From an uncultured Anaerolineae bacterium (lineage in GTDB: Bacteria; Chloroflexota; Anaerolineae; Anaerolineales; Villigracilaceae): a stretch of DNA of 33,924 bases. This document shows positions 16,423-24,576 of this stretch, piece by piece. The stretch lies in NCBI GenBank assembly GCA_903908605.1, contig CAIVSQ010000130.1, positions 1-33,924 on the forward strand, in the 5' to 3' direction. The notes below the pieces were generated by a model, which was not told where the DNA came from, ran no database searches, and saw only the letters and a program-made list of their open reading frames with translations. A program made the position numbers and the translations under genes. Every line of letters starts with the position of its first letter. The first letter of the stretch is position 1.

Positions 16423-18081
16423 CGGTTTTACACGCAAATCATAAAACGGCTTAAAGCGGTTCTCGTAAAAGTCAGGGGCATTGGCCTGCAGGTAGGTCGT
16501 CACATCGGCGTAATACTTTTTCACACCCTCCGCAAAGGCATTCTCATCCACACCGGAGGGGAAGCTCTTGGCCTGCTGGTTGAGAATACCTTCCAGTTGG
16601 GCCGCATCAGCCTTCACATCGATATTGTCCTTCGTAAAGGCCCAGCGTGACAGCTTGTCGTACCAGGGTGTATCGCCAGGACCACGGTTGACCTCGGCCG
16701 GGGTATATTCGCCCACCTCGGGCTGCTTGGGTTGGCCAAAGAGCGCATTGAGCGCTTCAGAGTAACGCTTTCCGGCAGCAGTGCTCAGCGAGCCTTCCAC
16801 CCCCGGGATATTCTCTGAGAACTTGTTGGCAAACGGCCAGCGGATGGCACGGATGATTTCGCTCGGGTCCTTCTTGGCCGAGTAAATTTCCTGCGCGGTG
16901 GTCACAAATCCGTCACCGAGCAGCATGTACGAGAACATCGAGATGGCCTTATCCAGCTCTTCCGGCTTCAGGTCTGGGTTGAAACCCCAGGCGCTGACAG
17001 CGAACGGCAGTTGGTAGGTGTACCCGCGTGGACCAAGCGGCTGGCGCACAAAACCCATGAATTCATCTGCTTCGCCAATGGCCTTGTTCATCTTGGTGGC
17101 CATATCACTGAAAAACAGGTGGATGCCGGGGGTCATGGAAGCCTTGCCCTCGTAAAACGCTGCCGCAGTCGGGCCGTTTTGTGAATAATCCCAGAAGTTC
17201 GGGTCACTGTAAACCGACTTGTCCTCAAAGAACATACCACGCCACAGGTCAACGCCCTCAGACAGGTCTTCCAGGTTGCTGGTGAAATCCCACCGCCAGT
17301 TAAAACTGCGGCCGGGCACCGGGTAGCGCGTCAATAAGCCGTCAAAGTCAATCCCATAAGAAGGCAAAATCCAATCCAGCGCATAGGCCGCCATCGCCAG
17401 ACCCTTACGGTCGCCCTTGGTCAGCTTCAACGCCAATTCACGCATATCCTGCCAGTTCCAGTTTATCGGCAGTCCATCCATCCCGATCTCGGCCAGGTGC
17501 GCGCGGTTATAGAAATACCCTTCGCTCGAGACAATTTCATAAGGGATGCCAAAAATACGTCCATCCTGCGATTTCCAACGTGAGGTAGCCGCCGCCACCT
17601 TCGGGTCGAGCAGGTCCTGCACTTTGTACTTATTAAATGCATCGGTGATATCGGCAAACAGACCCTCGGCATTGGCCGCCTGGATGCCAGGCACGTTCCA
17701 CGAACCCAGTACACCGATCGGGTAGTTGAAAGGTGCGGTCCCACCTGCAACGCCGGTCCGCAGGGCATCCGCGCTCCACGGGTTAAATTCAATTTTTTCA
17801 ATGGTCACGCCCGGGTTGGCATCCAACCAGGCCTGCAATGCCTTGTTGTGCCCGGCCTGAAAGGTGCCCGGCTGGGCATCCTTAAAGAACGGGTCGGTTG
17901 GCCAGCCAGCGGTCTTCAGATCGACATTAACTACGGGAACAGCGGACGAGCCACCAGCCGACGGGGCCGCCGTCGTACCCGGAGCCTTCACCCCACAGGA
18001 GTGCAATAACATCGCGCCACCGCCCAACGCGGCCAGGCGTAAAAAGTCACGGCGATTGATCTTCCGGTTTTGAGTTTTCAT
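16411..18081 (-). CDS. Sugar ABC transporter substrate-binding lipoprotein (Tat-type signal)
   Basis: A 556-residue extracellular solute-binding protein, family-1-like, larger than a typical maltose-binding protein. The signal has a twin-arginine motif NRRDFLRLA (R10, R11) and a lipobox LHSC with C29, so it is likely exported folded and anchored as a lipoprotein. A Gly/Ala/Ser linker follows to about residue 48. Strong GGAGGTC at 18086-18092. The body contains alternating alpha/beta segments typical of periplasmic binding folds, including an aromatic-rich region around 260-300. It would deliver oligosaccharides from GH16/GH30 digestion to the adjacent permeases. The ligand itself is not readable. 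Confidence 0.85.
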   Translation of the reverse strand: MKTQNRKINRRDFLRLAALGGGAMLLHSCGVKAPGTTAAPSAGGSSAVPVVNVDLKTAGWPTDPFFKDAQPGTFQAGHNKALQAWLDANPGVTIEKIEFNPWSADALRTGVAGGTAPFNYPIGVLGSWNVPGIQAANAEGLFADITDAFNKYKVQDLLDPKVAAATSRWKSQDGRIFGIPYEIVSSEGYFYNRAHLAEIGMDGLPINWNWQDMRELALKLTKGDRKGLAMAAYALDWILPSYGIDFDGLLTRYPVPGRSFNWRWDFTSNLEDLSEGVDLWRGMFFEDKSVYSDPNFWDYSQNGPTAAAFYEGKASMTPGIHLFFSDMATKMNKAIGEADEFMGFVRQPLGPRGYTYQLPFAVSAWGFNPDLKPEELDKAISMFSYMLLGDGFVTTAQEIYSAKKDPSEIIRAIRWPFANKFSENIPGVEGSLSTAAGKRYSEALNALFGQPKQPEVGEYTPAEVNRGPGDTPWYDKLSRWAFTKDNIDVKADAAQLEGILNQQAKSFPSGVDENAFAEGVKKYYADVTTYLQANAPDFYENRFKPFYDLRVKPNFG

Positions 18082-18100
18082 GTATGACCTCCAAAATGTC

Positions 18101-18119
18101 GCAGGCTGTTTGTGCCTGC
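18101..18119 (-). other. Small hairpin between phosphoesterase and binding-protein genes
   Basis: GCAGGC (18101-18106) pairs with GCCTGC (18114-18119) around a 7-nt loop, in the 41-bp gap. No T run follows on the minus strand, so it is more likely a processing or stability element than a terminator. Confidence 0.45.
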
Positions 18120-18122
18120 CAG

Positions 18123-19169
18123 TTAATAAGCGATGTATTCGCTTTCAGATGAACCATCAGCATATAGGCTAAGCAAAACGTAACCGGGGGGAAAATTCAT
18201 AAAAGAGCCGTTCCACCAGTCGCCAGAGATGGCACCGTTGGTCATGTACTTGACCCCGTGATAGCGCAAATCTTCCACCTGGTGGGTGTGCCCGCTCAGG
18301 CACAAACGCACATTGGGATACTGCCAGAATAGGGTCCACAGCCTGCGTGCATCAATATGCATCCAGGCCCCTGGCATAATCCAGTTTCCACTCGATTCGT
18401 TGTTACCATCAATCAGTTCACAGGCACAAAAAATGGGAATATGAGAAATGATGCAAACCGGTCTGCTGGTTGGGTTAAATTCAAGATCCTTGGCCAGCCA
18501 GTTATACTGCTCTTCATCCAGCTTGCCAGTATAGGGGTGATTAGAACCCTCCACCTCGCTTGGATGGACGCTATCCAGGACGATGAAATGCCAGCCGCCC
18601 TGGTTGAATGAATAATAACTTTTTTCCAGTCCCAGGCGCTGCATGGCAATACCCTTGCCAAACAGTGGATCATCCTTAATGGCAGCCTGCTCATCCTGGC
18701 CCAGCCCCCATCCCCAAACATCGTGATTGCCAATCGCATGGTGAACCTGCAGCGGAAAATCCGCATTCAGCACCCCCTGGAAGGCATCCCACTGCTTGTC
18801 GGCCCGCTCGCGATCGGCGTATAAGGCATCCATCACACAGTCCCCGGCGTTGATCACAAAATCGACCTGCGGGCTGAGATTCTGGATATTGCGCATGGCC
18901 CGCGAAAACTTTTCACGACCAGGCCCAGCCGGCTCTATGTGCATATCCGAGATATGGGCAATACGCAGCACTGGCTGCAGAGCAGCGGGAACGATCTCCA
19001 CTGGCAAGGGTTCTGGTGTGGCTGGTTCTGTCGTCGCAGCAGCGGTCGCAACCGATGAGACCGGTGCTGCGGTCTGGCGTACAGGCGCACAGGCACTTAA
19101 AACAGAAGCACCCAACCCCAGGCCGGCCAGGCGAACAAAATCACGCCGGGAAATGGATTTTGATATCAT
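18123..19169 (-). CDS. Calcineurin-like metallophosphoesterase, Tat lipoprotein
   Basis: A 348-residue exported enzyme with a two-metal phosphoesterase fold. The start at 19169 gives MISKSISRRDFVRLAG (twin arginines R8, R9) and lipobox LSAC (C27), with GAGGACC at 19173-19179; the longer reading from 19229 would bury the signal. Metal motifs are complete: DMH (D75, H77), GDCVMD (109-114), GNHD (147-150), H243 in SHIP, and GHTH (293-296). The family includes phosphodiesterases and phosphatases of many substrates. Its position between a glycan-binding lipoprotein and the sugar-binding protein suggests removal of phosphate from glycans or scavenging, but this is inference. Confidence 0.85.
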   Translation of the reverse strand: MISKSISRRDFVRLAGLGLGASVLSACAPVRQTAAPVSSVATAAATTEPATPEPLPVEIVPAALQPVLRIAHISDMHIEPAGPGREKFSRAMRNIQNLSPQVDFVINAGDCVMDALYADRERADKQWDAFQGVLNADFPLQVHHAIGNHDVWGWGLGQDEQAAIKDDPLFGKGIAMQRLGLEKSYYSFNQGGWHFIVLDSVHPSEVEGSNHPYTGKLDEEQYNWLAKDLEFNPTSRPVCIISHIPIFCACELIDGNNESSGNWIMPGAWMHIDARRLWTLFWQYPNVRLCLSGHTHQVEDLRYHGVKYMTNGAISGDWWNGSFMNFPPGYVLLSLYADGSSESEYIAY

Positions 19170-19188
19170 ATTGGTCCTCGAAAAATGT

Positions 19189-19219
19189 GGGGATGAGTGG
19201 CACTGTCCCACCCATCCCC
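19189..19219 (-). terminator. Attenuator-like hairpin between module lipoprotein and phosphoesterase genes
   Basis: Arms 19189-19200 and 19208-19219 (GGGGATG and CATCCCC outer stem) pair over 12 positions with one G-U on the minus strand and a 7-nt loop. ACATTTTT follows in the minus-strand direction, so partial termination is likely. It would favour high expression of the upstream lipoprotein. Confidence 0.5.
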
Positions 19220-19236
19220 AGTTGAGCAATTACAAT

Positions 19237-21411
19237 TTAGGGCTGGAATTCAATGTCATCGACGTAGTAGGTGCCGGCCCAGAACATGGCCAGCTGGATC
19301 TTGTCGAGCTTGGTCAGGTCAATGTCTGAATAGGCATCCAGGTTCATGCACATCTGCACAAACTCACCGGTAACGGTCTTGCCGTTTTCACCGGCCAGGG
19401 CATTATCAGTCCAAACTTCCTGGTTGGCGCCGGAGGCATCAAAGAGCTTGACACCCACGGTGTTGTCGGCCTTGCCAGCATTGTTGGTGGTGGTGTCGTT
19501 GATCCAGAAACACATCTTGCTGTATTTGGTGACATCCAGTGGGCGGGTGGAGGGGTAAGCGCCAAAGGCGTGCCAGTCACCCTTATCGCCAAAGGCCTTC
19601 AGGGAAGCGGCGCCGCCATGGAAGGTAGTCGTATCGCGGCTGACTTCAGCCTGGTAATCGGCATAGAAGTTCTCGCCTTCGCTCTCAAAATCCTGGGCCA
19701 CCAGGGCTTCTGAGGCCTTCTCACCGGCAGGCTTGCTGGCCACATCACCGGCGGGCACCAGTTCAATATCATCGACATAGTAGGTGCCTGCCCAGAACAT
19801 GGCGAACTGGATCTTGTCGAGCTTGGTCAGATCAATATCGGTGTAGGCATCCAGGTTCATACACATCTGCACGAATTCACCGGTGACCGTCTTGCCATTG
19901 GTGCCCGCCAGGGCGTTGTCGGTCCAGACTTCCTGGTTAGCGCCAGAGGCATCGAACAGCTTGACACCCACGGTGTTATCGGCCTTGCCAGCGTTATTGG
20001 TGGTGGTGTCATTAATCCAGAAGCACAGCTTGCCGAACGTGCTGGCATCAAACGGGCGGGTGGAGGGGTAGGCGCCGAAAGCGTGCCAGTCACCCTTTTC
20101 ACCAAAGACCTTCAGGGCCGCCTCGCCGCCACGGAAGACGGTCGTATCGCGGCTGACTTCGGCCTGGTAATCGGCGTAGAAGTTCTCGTCCTTGCTCTCA
20201 AAGTCCTGGATGGTCAGGGGCTGGGGAGCGGCGGCAGCGGCAGCACCACTGAACTCAATGTCATCAACATAGTAGGTGCCAGCCCAGTACAGCGCGAGCT
20301 GGATCTTATCGAGCTTGGTCAGATCAACATCCGAGTAAGCATCCAGGTTCATGCACATCTGCACAAATTCGCCGGTGACGGTCTTGCCATTGGTGCCCGC
20401 CAGGGCATTGTCAGTCCAGACTTCCTGGTTGGCGCCGGAAGCATCGAACAGTTTGACGCCAACGGTGTTATCGGCCTTGCCAGCGTTATTGGTGGTGGTG
20501 TCGTTGATCCAGAAGCACAGCTTGCCGAACTTGCTGGCATCAAACGGGCGGGTGGAGGGATAAGCGCCAAACGCATGCCATTCACCCTTATCGCCAAAGG
20601 CCTTCAAAGAGGCAGCGCCACCATGGAAGGTAGTGGTATCGCGGCTGACTTCGGCCTGGTAATCGGCATAGAAGTTCTCGCCTTCGCTCTCAAAGCCCTG
20701 GGCCAAAACGGGTGCTACTTCTTCCCCGGCCGGAGCAGCGGGCTGTTCCTTGAGGGTCAGCTTGTCGCCGGTGGCCAGCAGGGTCAGGTCATCAAAGTAA
20801 TAGTTACCAGCCCAGTACATGGTGAATTCAATCTTGGCAACCTGTTTCTGGTCGATGTCGGTGAAGGAAACCAGGTTCATGCACATCAGCACCCAATTGT
20901 CCTTCTTGGTCTTCAGGTTATCGCCAACGCCTTCGTTATCGGTATAGCGTTCAACACTCTTGCCAGCGGCATCATACAGCTTGACGCCGACGGTGTTATT
21001 GGCCTTGCCATTGTTGTTGCCAGTCGTGTCATAGACGTAATAGCACAGCGCCTGGTAAGCACTGAAGTCCATCGGGCTGGCAAATTCCAGGCCAACGGTG
21101 TGCCATTCGCCGCTGTCGCTGGCGCTTTTCAGCGAGGCAGCGCCATTGTATGCTACATCACCGGCGCTGGCTTTGGCACCATTGCCATCATACAGTTTGG
21201 GGGCGTTTTCAAAATCCTGGATGATCGTGGTCACTGCAGGGGCGGCGGTCGGTTCTGCCGTCGGCGCAACAGTCGGTGCGGCTGTCGGCGCAGCAGTCGG
21301 CTCCGGGGCGGCGGTTGGTGCCCGTGCAGCACATGCTGCCAGCAACAGCGACATCATCACGGTGACAGCAACCAGCTGCCAGATCTTGGGTAGTACCTTT
21401 GTATTGAACAT
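19237..21411 (-). CDS. Lipoprotein of four tandem carbohydrate-binding-like modules
   Basis: A 724-residue surface lipoprotein with no catalytic domain. The signal ends in lipobox LAAC (C27), followed by a Pro/Ala/Thr/Glu linker (28-60). Four jelly-roll-like modules of about 150 residues follow: 61-212 (divergent), 237-387, 400-552 and 572-723, joined by short Ala/Pro/Glu linkers. Shared landmarks are GEWHAFG or GDWHAFG, LCFWINDTT, NTVGVKLFD, MCMNLDAY and WAGTYYVDDIE; that final strand pattern resembles galactose-binding-like CBMs. Modules 2-4 are nearly identical and are repeated at DNA level with 164- and 171-codon offsets. AAGGAG lies 9 nt before the ATG. It probably holds polysaccharide at the cell surface, like the surface glycan-binding proteins of Bacteroidetes loci. 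No named CBM family is claimed. Confidence 0.75.
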   Translation of the reverse strand: MFNTKVLPKIWQLVAVTVMMSLLLAACAARAPTAAPEPTAAPTAAPTVAPTAEPTAAPAVTTIIQDFENAPKLYDGNGAKASAGDVAYNGAASLKSASDSGEWHTVGLEFASPMDFSAYQALCYYVYDTTGNNNGKANNTVGVKLYDAAGKSVERYTDNEGVGDNLKTKKDNWVLMCMNLVSFTDIDQKQVAKIEFTMYWAGNYYFDDLTLLATGDKLTLKEQPAAPAGEEVAPVLAQGFESEGENFYADYQAEVSRDTTTFHGGAASLKAFGDKGEWHAFGAYPSTRPFDASKFGKLCFWINDTTTNNAGKADNTVGVKLFDASGANQEVWTDNALAGTNGKTVTGEFVQMCMNLDAYSDVDLTKLDKIQLALYWAGTYYVDDIEFSGAAAAAAPQPLTIQDFESKDENFYADYQAEVSRDTTVFRGGEAALKVFGEKGDWHAFGAYPSTRPFDASTFGKLCFWINDTTTNNAGKADNTVGVKLFDASGANQEVWTDNALAGTNGKTVTGEFVQMCMNLDAYTDIDLTKLDKIQFAMFWAGTYYVDDIELVPAGDVASKPAGEKASEALVAQDFESEGENFYADYQAEVSRDTTTFHGGAASLKAFGDKGDWHAFGAYPSTRPLDVTKYSKMCFWINDTTTNNAGKADNTVGVKLFDASGANQEVWTDNALAGENGKTVTGEFVQMCMNLDAYSDIDLTKLDKIQLAMFWAGTYYVDDIEFQP
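19240..20695. repeat. Three near-identical ~450-bp coding repeats
   Basis: The DNA for modules 2, 3 and 4 of the lipoprotein gene repeats at about 492- and 513-bp spacing with few differences; module 1 (about 20775-21230) is much more diverged. This points to recent duplication or gene conversion of the three downstream modules. Confidence 0.9.
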
Positions 21412-21501
21412 CCTCTTCTTCTCCTTTTACAGAATAAATATTAGCGGCAAACGCTCTCTCCACGCCGCGTAATTACAATTTATAGAAACTCTGCAACCTT
21501 A

Positions 21502-23001
21502 TCAGGGCTTTTTCCACACAAAGGTGGCCACCGCACCAGCTGGCAGGTTGTAACTGAAAGACTGACCCTGCCAGTTAACCGCCAGGCTGACTTTATGGTC
21601 AGCCAGCACAATCATCACCAGGCTGCCATCCGGGTTGACAAAGGCCACGTTCTTTATCTCATCCGATGACTGCACCCGGTAAGCGCCCGGATCGACAAAC
21701 TTGCTGACATGACCCAGCACGTAATATTCTTCGTTGTACTTGACCGACCCATCCTGGCTGTTGATGGTGACCACCCCGCGGCAGTCTCCACAGCCGCCGT
21801 TCTGCGGGCCATCATGTTCATCCAGGGCCAGGTTCCACAGCATCACACTGTTGCCCCAATTGCGGAAATTACCGATCACCAGGTTATTGATATTCCATCC
21901 CAGGTTGCTGCCGAAATCGGTCGCCCAACCACCGCCCGAACACTCCGTAAACCAGATGCCCTTGTCTGGATGGGCATCGTGCATCCGTGATTGAGCCGAT
22001 ACATCGCCGCCATAGCAGTGAAAGGCGACCCCATCCACATATTCAGCCGCTTTCGGGTCAGAGAGCACCGTCAACGGGTGATCGATCAGGTCCCAGTTGT
22101 GGTCAAAGATGATGATGCGCGTGTCCAGGCCGGCTTTTTTGAGGGCTGGACCCATAAAATCACGCACAAAGGCCTGCTGATCCTCGGCCGGCATCAACAT
22201 GGTCGGGTAGCTGCCATTGGAATTAAGCGGCTCGTTTTGCGGGGTCAGCGCATCAATCCTGACCCCTTCATCGGCATACGCCTGCACGAAGTGGACGTGA
22301 TAATCAGCAAAGGCCTGGTAATTTTCCGCCAGCAGCGTGCCGCCGTTGAGACCACGGTTGTCCTTCATCCAACCCGGCGCGCTCCAGGGTGATCCCAGGA
22401 AGCGCAGGGCCGGGTTCAAGCCCACCGCCTGGCGTAAAGCCGGCAGGATATACTGCTTGTCATACTCGATATTAAAGCGCCGCAGGTCGCTGTCCTTCTG
22501 CTTAAGCTGCATATCGTCATAGGTATAGCTTTTCAGCGCGAAATCAGATGCCCCCATTGGCACACGCACAAAGCTCAGCCCAATGCCATCGCCTTCGCGA
22601 GTGAACAGGTTGCGCATCAGGGTCTCACGCTGGGCGGCATTAAGCGTCTTCATCATTAACCAGGCCGAAGAATCGGTCATGGCAGCCCCAAAGCCCTCCA
22701 TCACCTGGTAGCGCTGGCTGTCATCCACCGTAACCTGCACCCCTTGGCCTGTCCCGGCTGCGTTCAACGGCAGGTCGGCCTGGCGCTCGAGCTTTTTACT
22801 CTGGTCAGGCATGGTCACCCACACCGCTACCGTATTACCGCTGGCAGCGGGCTTGCTTTCCGTGGCAGCCGCGGTCGCAACAGTCCCGGGGGCCGTTCCC
22901 GTTGGGCTGCTGGTCTGGGCATCATTCATGCCGGCCTCCGTGCTGCAGGCGGTCAAAAGAAAAAGAAGCGAACAAACGACAACGAGTTGAATTTTTGACA
23001 T
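21502..23001 (-). CDS. GH30 endo-beta-1,6-glucanase/glucosylceramidase-like lipoprotein
   Basis: A 499-residue secreted enzyme. The start at 23001 (MSKIQLVVVC) gives a lipoprotein signal with lipobox LTAC (C19) and a Thr/Ala/Ser/Pro linker to about residue 56. The GH30 barrel shows MEGFGAAMTDSSAWL (101-115), SPWSAPGWMK (204-213), the acid/base E257 in TPQNEP and the nucleophile E353 in FTECSGG. The C-terminal beta-domain has CGDCRGVVTI and ends in a short beta-sandwich. The motifs fit the GH30 branch holding beta-1,6-glucanases and glucosylceramidases; in a locus with GH16 and GH3 enzymes a beta-1,6-glucanase trimming laminarin-type branches is most likely. The ribosome site is weak. It lies 69 bp after the ROK gene. 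Confidence 0.88.
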   Translation of the reverse strand: MSKIQLVVVCSLLFLLTACSTEAGMNDAQTSSPTGTAPGTVATAAATESKPAASGNTVAVWVTMPDQSKKLERQADLPLNAAGTGQGVQVTVDDSQRYQVMEGFGAAMTDSSAWLMMKTLNAAQRETLMRNLFTREGDGIGLSFVRVPMGASDFALKSYTYDDMQLKQKDSDLRRFNIEYDKQYILPALRQAVGLNPALRFLGSPWSAPGWMKDNRGLNGGTLLAENYQAFADYHVHFVQAYADEGVRIDALTPQNEPLNSNGSYPTMLMPAEDQQAFVRDFMGPALKKAGLDTRIIIFDHNWDLIDHPLTVLSDPKAAEYVDGVAFHCYGGDVSAQSRMHDAHPDKGIWFTECSGGGWATDFGSNLGWNINNLVIGNFRNWGNSVMLWNLALDEHDGPQNGGCGDCRGVVTINSQDGSVKYNEEYYVLGHVSKFVDPGAYRVQSSDEIKNVAFVNPDGSLVMIVLADHKVSLAVNWQGQSFSYNLPAGAVATFVWKKP

Positions 23002-23070
23002 GAGTTGGTTTTCTCGAAGACTTGAATAATCTATTTTCCATATAACCATCCGTACTCGCCAGGTCAGCCG

Positions 23071-24291
23071 CTACGCGGTCAGCCTGCGCGCAAACTTCGG
23101 GTTGGCCGATAAATACTGCTCAATCACCAGGCAGGCAGCGCCGGTACAAATAGCATCCTGGCCAAACTGACAGGACACGATCTCAAGCCGTGACTGTGAG
23201 GGCGGCAGGGCATACTGGCGCACATATTCTTTCAGATCCGCCATGATTGATTCGCCAATCAGCATGCCCACCCAGCCACCTACTACCACGCGTTCCGGGT
23301 TAAACAGGTTCACCAGGTTGGCAACACCCGCGCCCAGGTAATGCGCCGTCTCGCGCAGCACATAGCGGGCATGTTCATCACCCTGCTGCTCATCGCGCAC
23401 CAGTTGTTCAATCATATCAATCTGCACCTGATCACTGGTCAGGTTGATATTCTCCACCCCCATGCGGTTGAGGATGCCAGTCGCGCCAGCGTAGGCCTCC
23501 AGGCAGCCGTGGCTGCCACAGCGGCATGGTTTTCCATCCATCACAATCTTGGTATGACCCCATTCGCCTGCGCTGTTGGTGGCTCCCCGGTAGAGCGAGC
23601 CCTTGGTGATCACACCTGCACCAATGCCGGTGCCGATCAACGCCACCACCACATCCTGCGCCCCACGCCCCGCCCCATACCAAAACTCAGCCAGGGCCAT
23701 CGCCTTGGCGCCGTTATCCAGGTAAACCGGCAGGTTGATGCGATCTTCCACATCTCTCAAAAATTGGACGCTCTTCCAATTCCACATCGGGATAGAAATC
23801 GAGACCTGCCCGTCATGTTCCACAATCCCGGGCACACCAATGCCCATCCCCAGGATTTTTTCCTGTGAAATACCCGTCACCCGGCATAATTCCTCCAGCC
23901 CGGATGAAATGGCGCTCACATAATCGTTCGCGGAAATCAGCCCAACATTTAAAGGCCGGCGCACAGTGCCAAGTTTCTTGAGCGTGAGTTCAAACAACTC
24001 CAACTCAACATGGTGCTCGCCCATATCCACACCCACCAGGAACCCGTACTGCGGATTGATGCCCAGGATCGAACGCGGACGGCCGCCTTCAGATTCCTCC
24101 ATGCCGGTTTCCACCAGCATGCCGATCTCCTGCAGCGGACCAGCCACGTTGGTGATCGTTCCCAGGCTTAAACCGGTTTTTTGGCTCAACTCCAGGCGGC
24201 TCATCGGCCCATCCAACATCAAAAACCGCAGGATGGCCTGGCGGTTGGTTTGACGGAGTTCAATGGTGCGTTTGGGTAAAGGAGGTGTCAT
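23071..24291 (-). CDS. ROK-family transcriptional repressor (NagC/XylR type)
   Basis: A 406-residue DNA-binding sugar sensor. An N-terminal winged helix-turn-helix covers about 14-62 (SRLELSQKTGLSLGTITN). The ROK domain starts near 84: VGVDMGEHHVEL, IGVPGIV, then IGTGIGAGVI (219-228). The zinc site is H246 with CRCGSHGC (C256, C258, C263). Where ROK kinases have the catalytic NDAN aspartate, this protein reads NGAK (G194), so it should bind sugar without phosphorylating it. It is the first gene of the long operon, and a perfect palindrome overlaps its promoter, suggesting autorepression released by a glucan-derived sugar. The ribosome site is poor. Confidence 0.9.
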   Translation of the reverse strand: MTPPLPKRTIELRQTNRQAILRFLMLDGPMSRLELSQKTGLSLGTITNVAGPLQEIGMLVETGMEESEGGRPRSILGINPQYGFLVGVDMGEHHVELELFELTLKKLGTVRRPLNVGLISANDYVSAISSGLEELCRVTGISQEKILGMGIGVPGIVEHDGQVSISIPMWNWKSVQFLRDVEDRINLPVYLDNGAKAMALAEFWYGAGRGAQDVVVALIGTGIGAGVITKGSLYRGATNSAGEWGHTKIVMDGKPCRCGSHGCLEAYAGATGILNRMGVENINLTSDQVQIDMIEQLVRDEQQGDEHARYVLRETAHYLGAGVANLVNLFNPERVVVGGWVGMLIGESIMADLKEYVRQYALPPSQSRLEIVSCQFGQDAICTGAACLVIEQYLSANPKFARRLTA

Positions 24292-24314
24292 GTGATCATC
24301 ACTTTATTTAAGGC

Positions 24315-24345
24315 TTATTTTAAGTCATAAAATAACCTGCGTCAA
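24315..24345 (-). promoter_or_regulatory. Promoter of the ROK-led operon with overlapping palindromic operator
   Basis: On the minus strand: -35 TTGACG (24340-24345), 17-bp spacer, -10 TAAAAT (24317-24322), so transcription should start near 24310, about 20 nt before the ROK ATG. TTATTTTA-N5-TAAAATAA (24315-24335) is a perfect 8+8 palindrome covering the spacer and the whole -10, a classical repressor-site position. Its AT-rich form resembles NagC/Mlc-type sites. Confidence 0.75.
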
Positions 24346-24453
24346 GGTTAGTTTACCTTTTTACTCTTCTTACTCCAGTAATGCAAAGGGCTTCAAAAAC
24401 AGGGCCCATGCCTTGTCCCTTTTCCCCACTGCAATGCCCAAAAACCGCTGCTT

Positions 24454-24507
24454 TTCACAGCAAATTCACAGCCACTTCACGGCTTCTTCACAGCCTCAGC
24501 CTATAAA
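24454..24507 (+). promoter_or_regulatory. Four TTCACAGC direct repeats at 11-bp period plus -10 box
   Basis: TTCACAGC starts at 24454, 24465 and 24487, and TTCACGGC at 24476: an exact 11-bp period. The last unit ends 7 bp before TATAAA (24502-24507). A repeat array in place of a -35 box is typical of promoters activated by PhoB/OmpR-family regulators; TTCACA fits the TT(A/C/T)ACA form of Gram-positive PhoP boxes. Confidence 0.65.
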
Positions 24508-24576
24508 ATGGGTCTTGTAAGTTCAAACAAATCAAACATTCAGCCCCAACGAGGGCACAAAAGAAAGAGGACTATC

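Noticed and set aside
19240-20695. Long regular repeats considered as a CRISPR or satellite array
   Set aside because: Units of about 490 bp are in frame within one protein-coding gene; there is no short repeat-spacer pattern.
20083-21393. A 436-codon plus-strand ORF opposite the four-module lipoprotein gene
   Set aside because: It is antisense to a gene with signal peptide, ribosome site and conserved repeats; its length comes from the biased codon use of the repeats, and it has no recognisable domain.
23071-24291. ROK protein considered as a glucokinase
   Set aside because: It has an N-terminal winged helix and Gly in place of the catalytic Asp, so it is a regulator.
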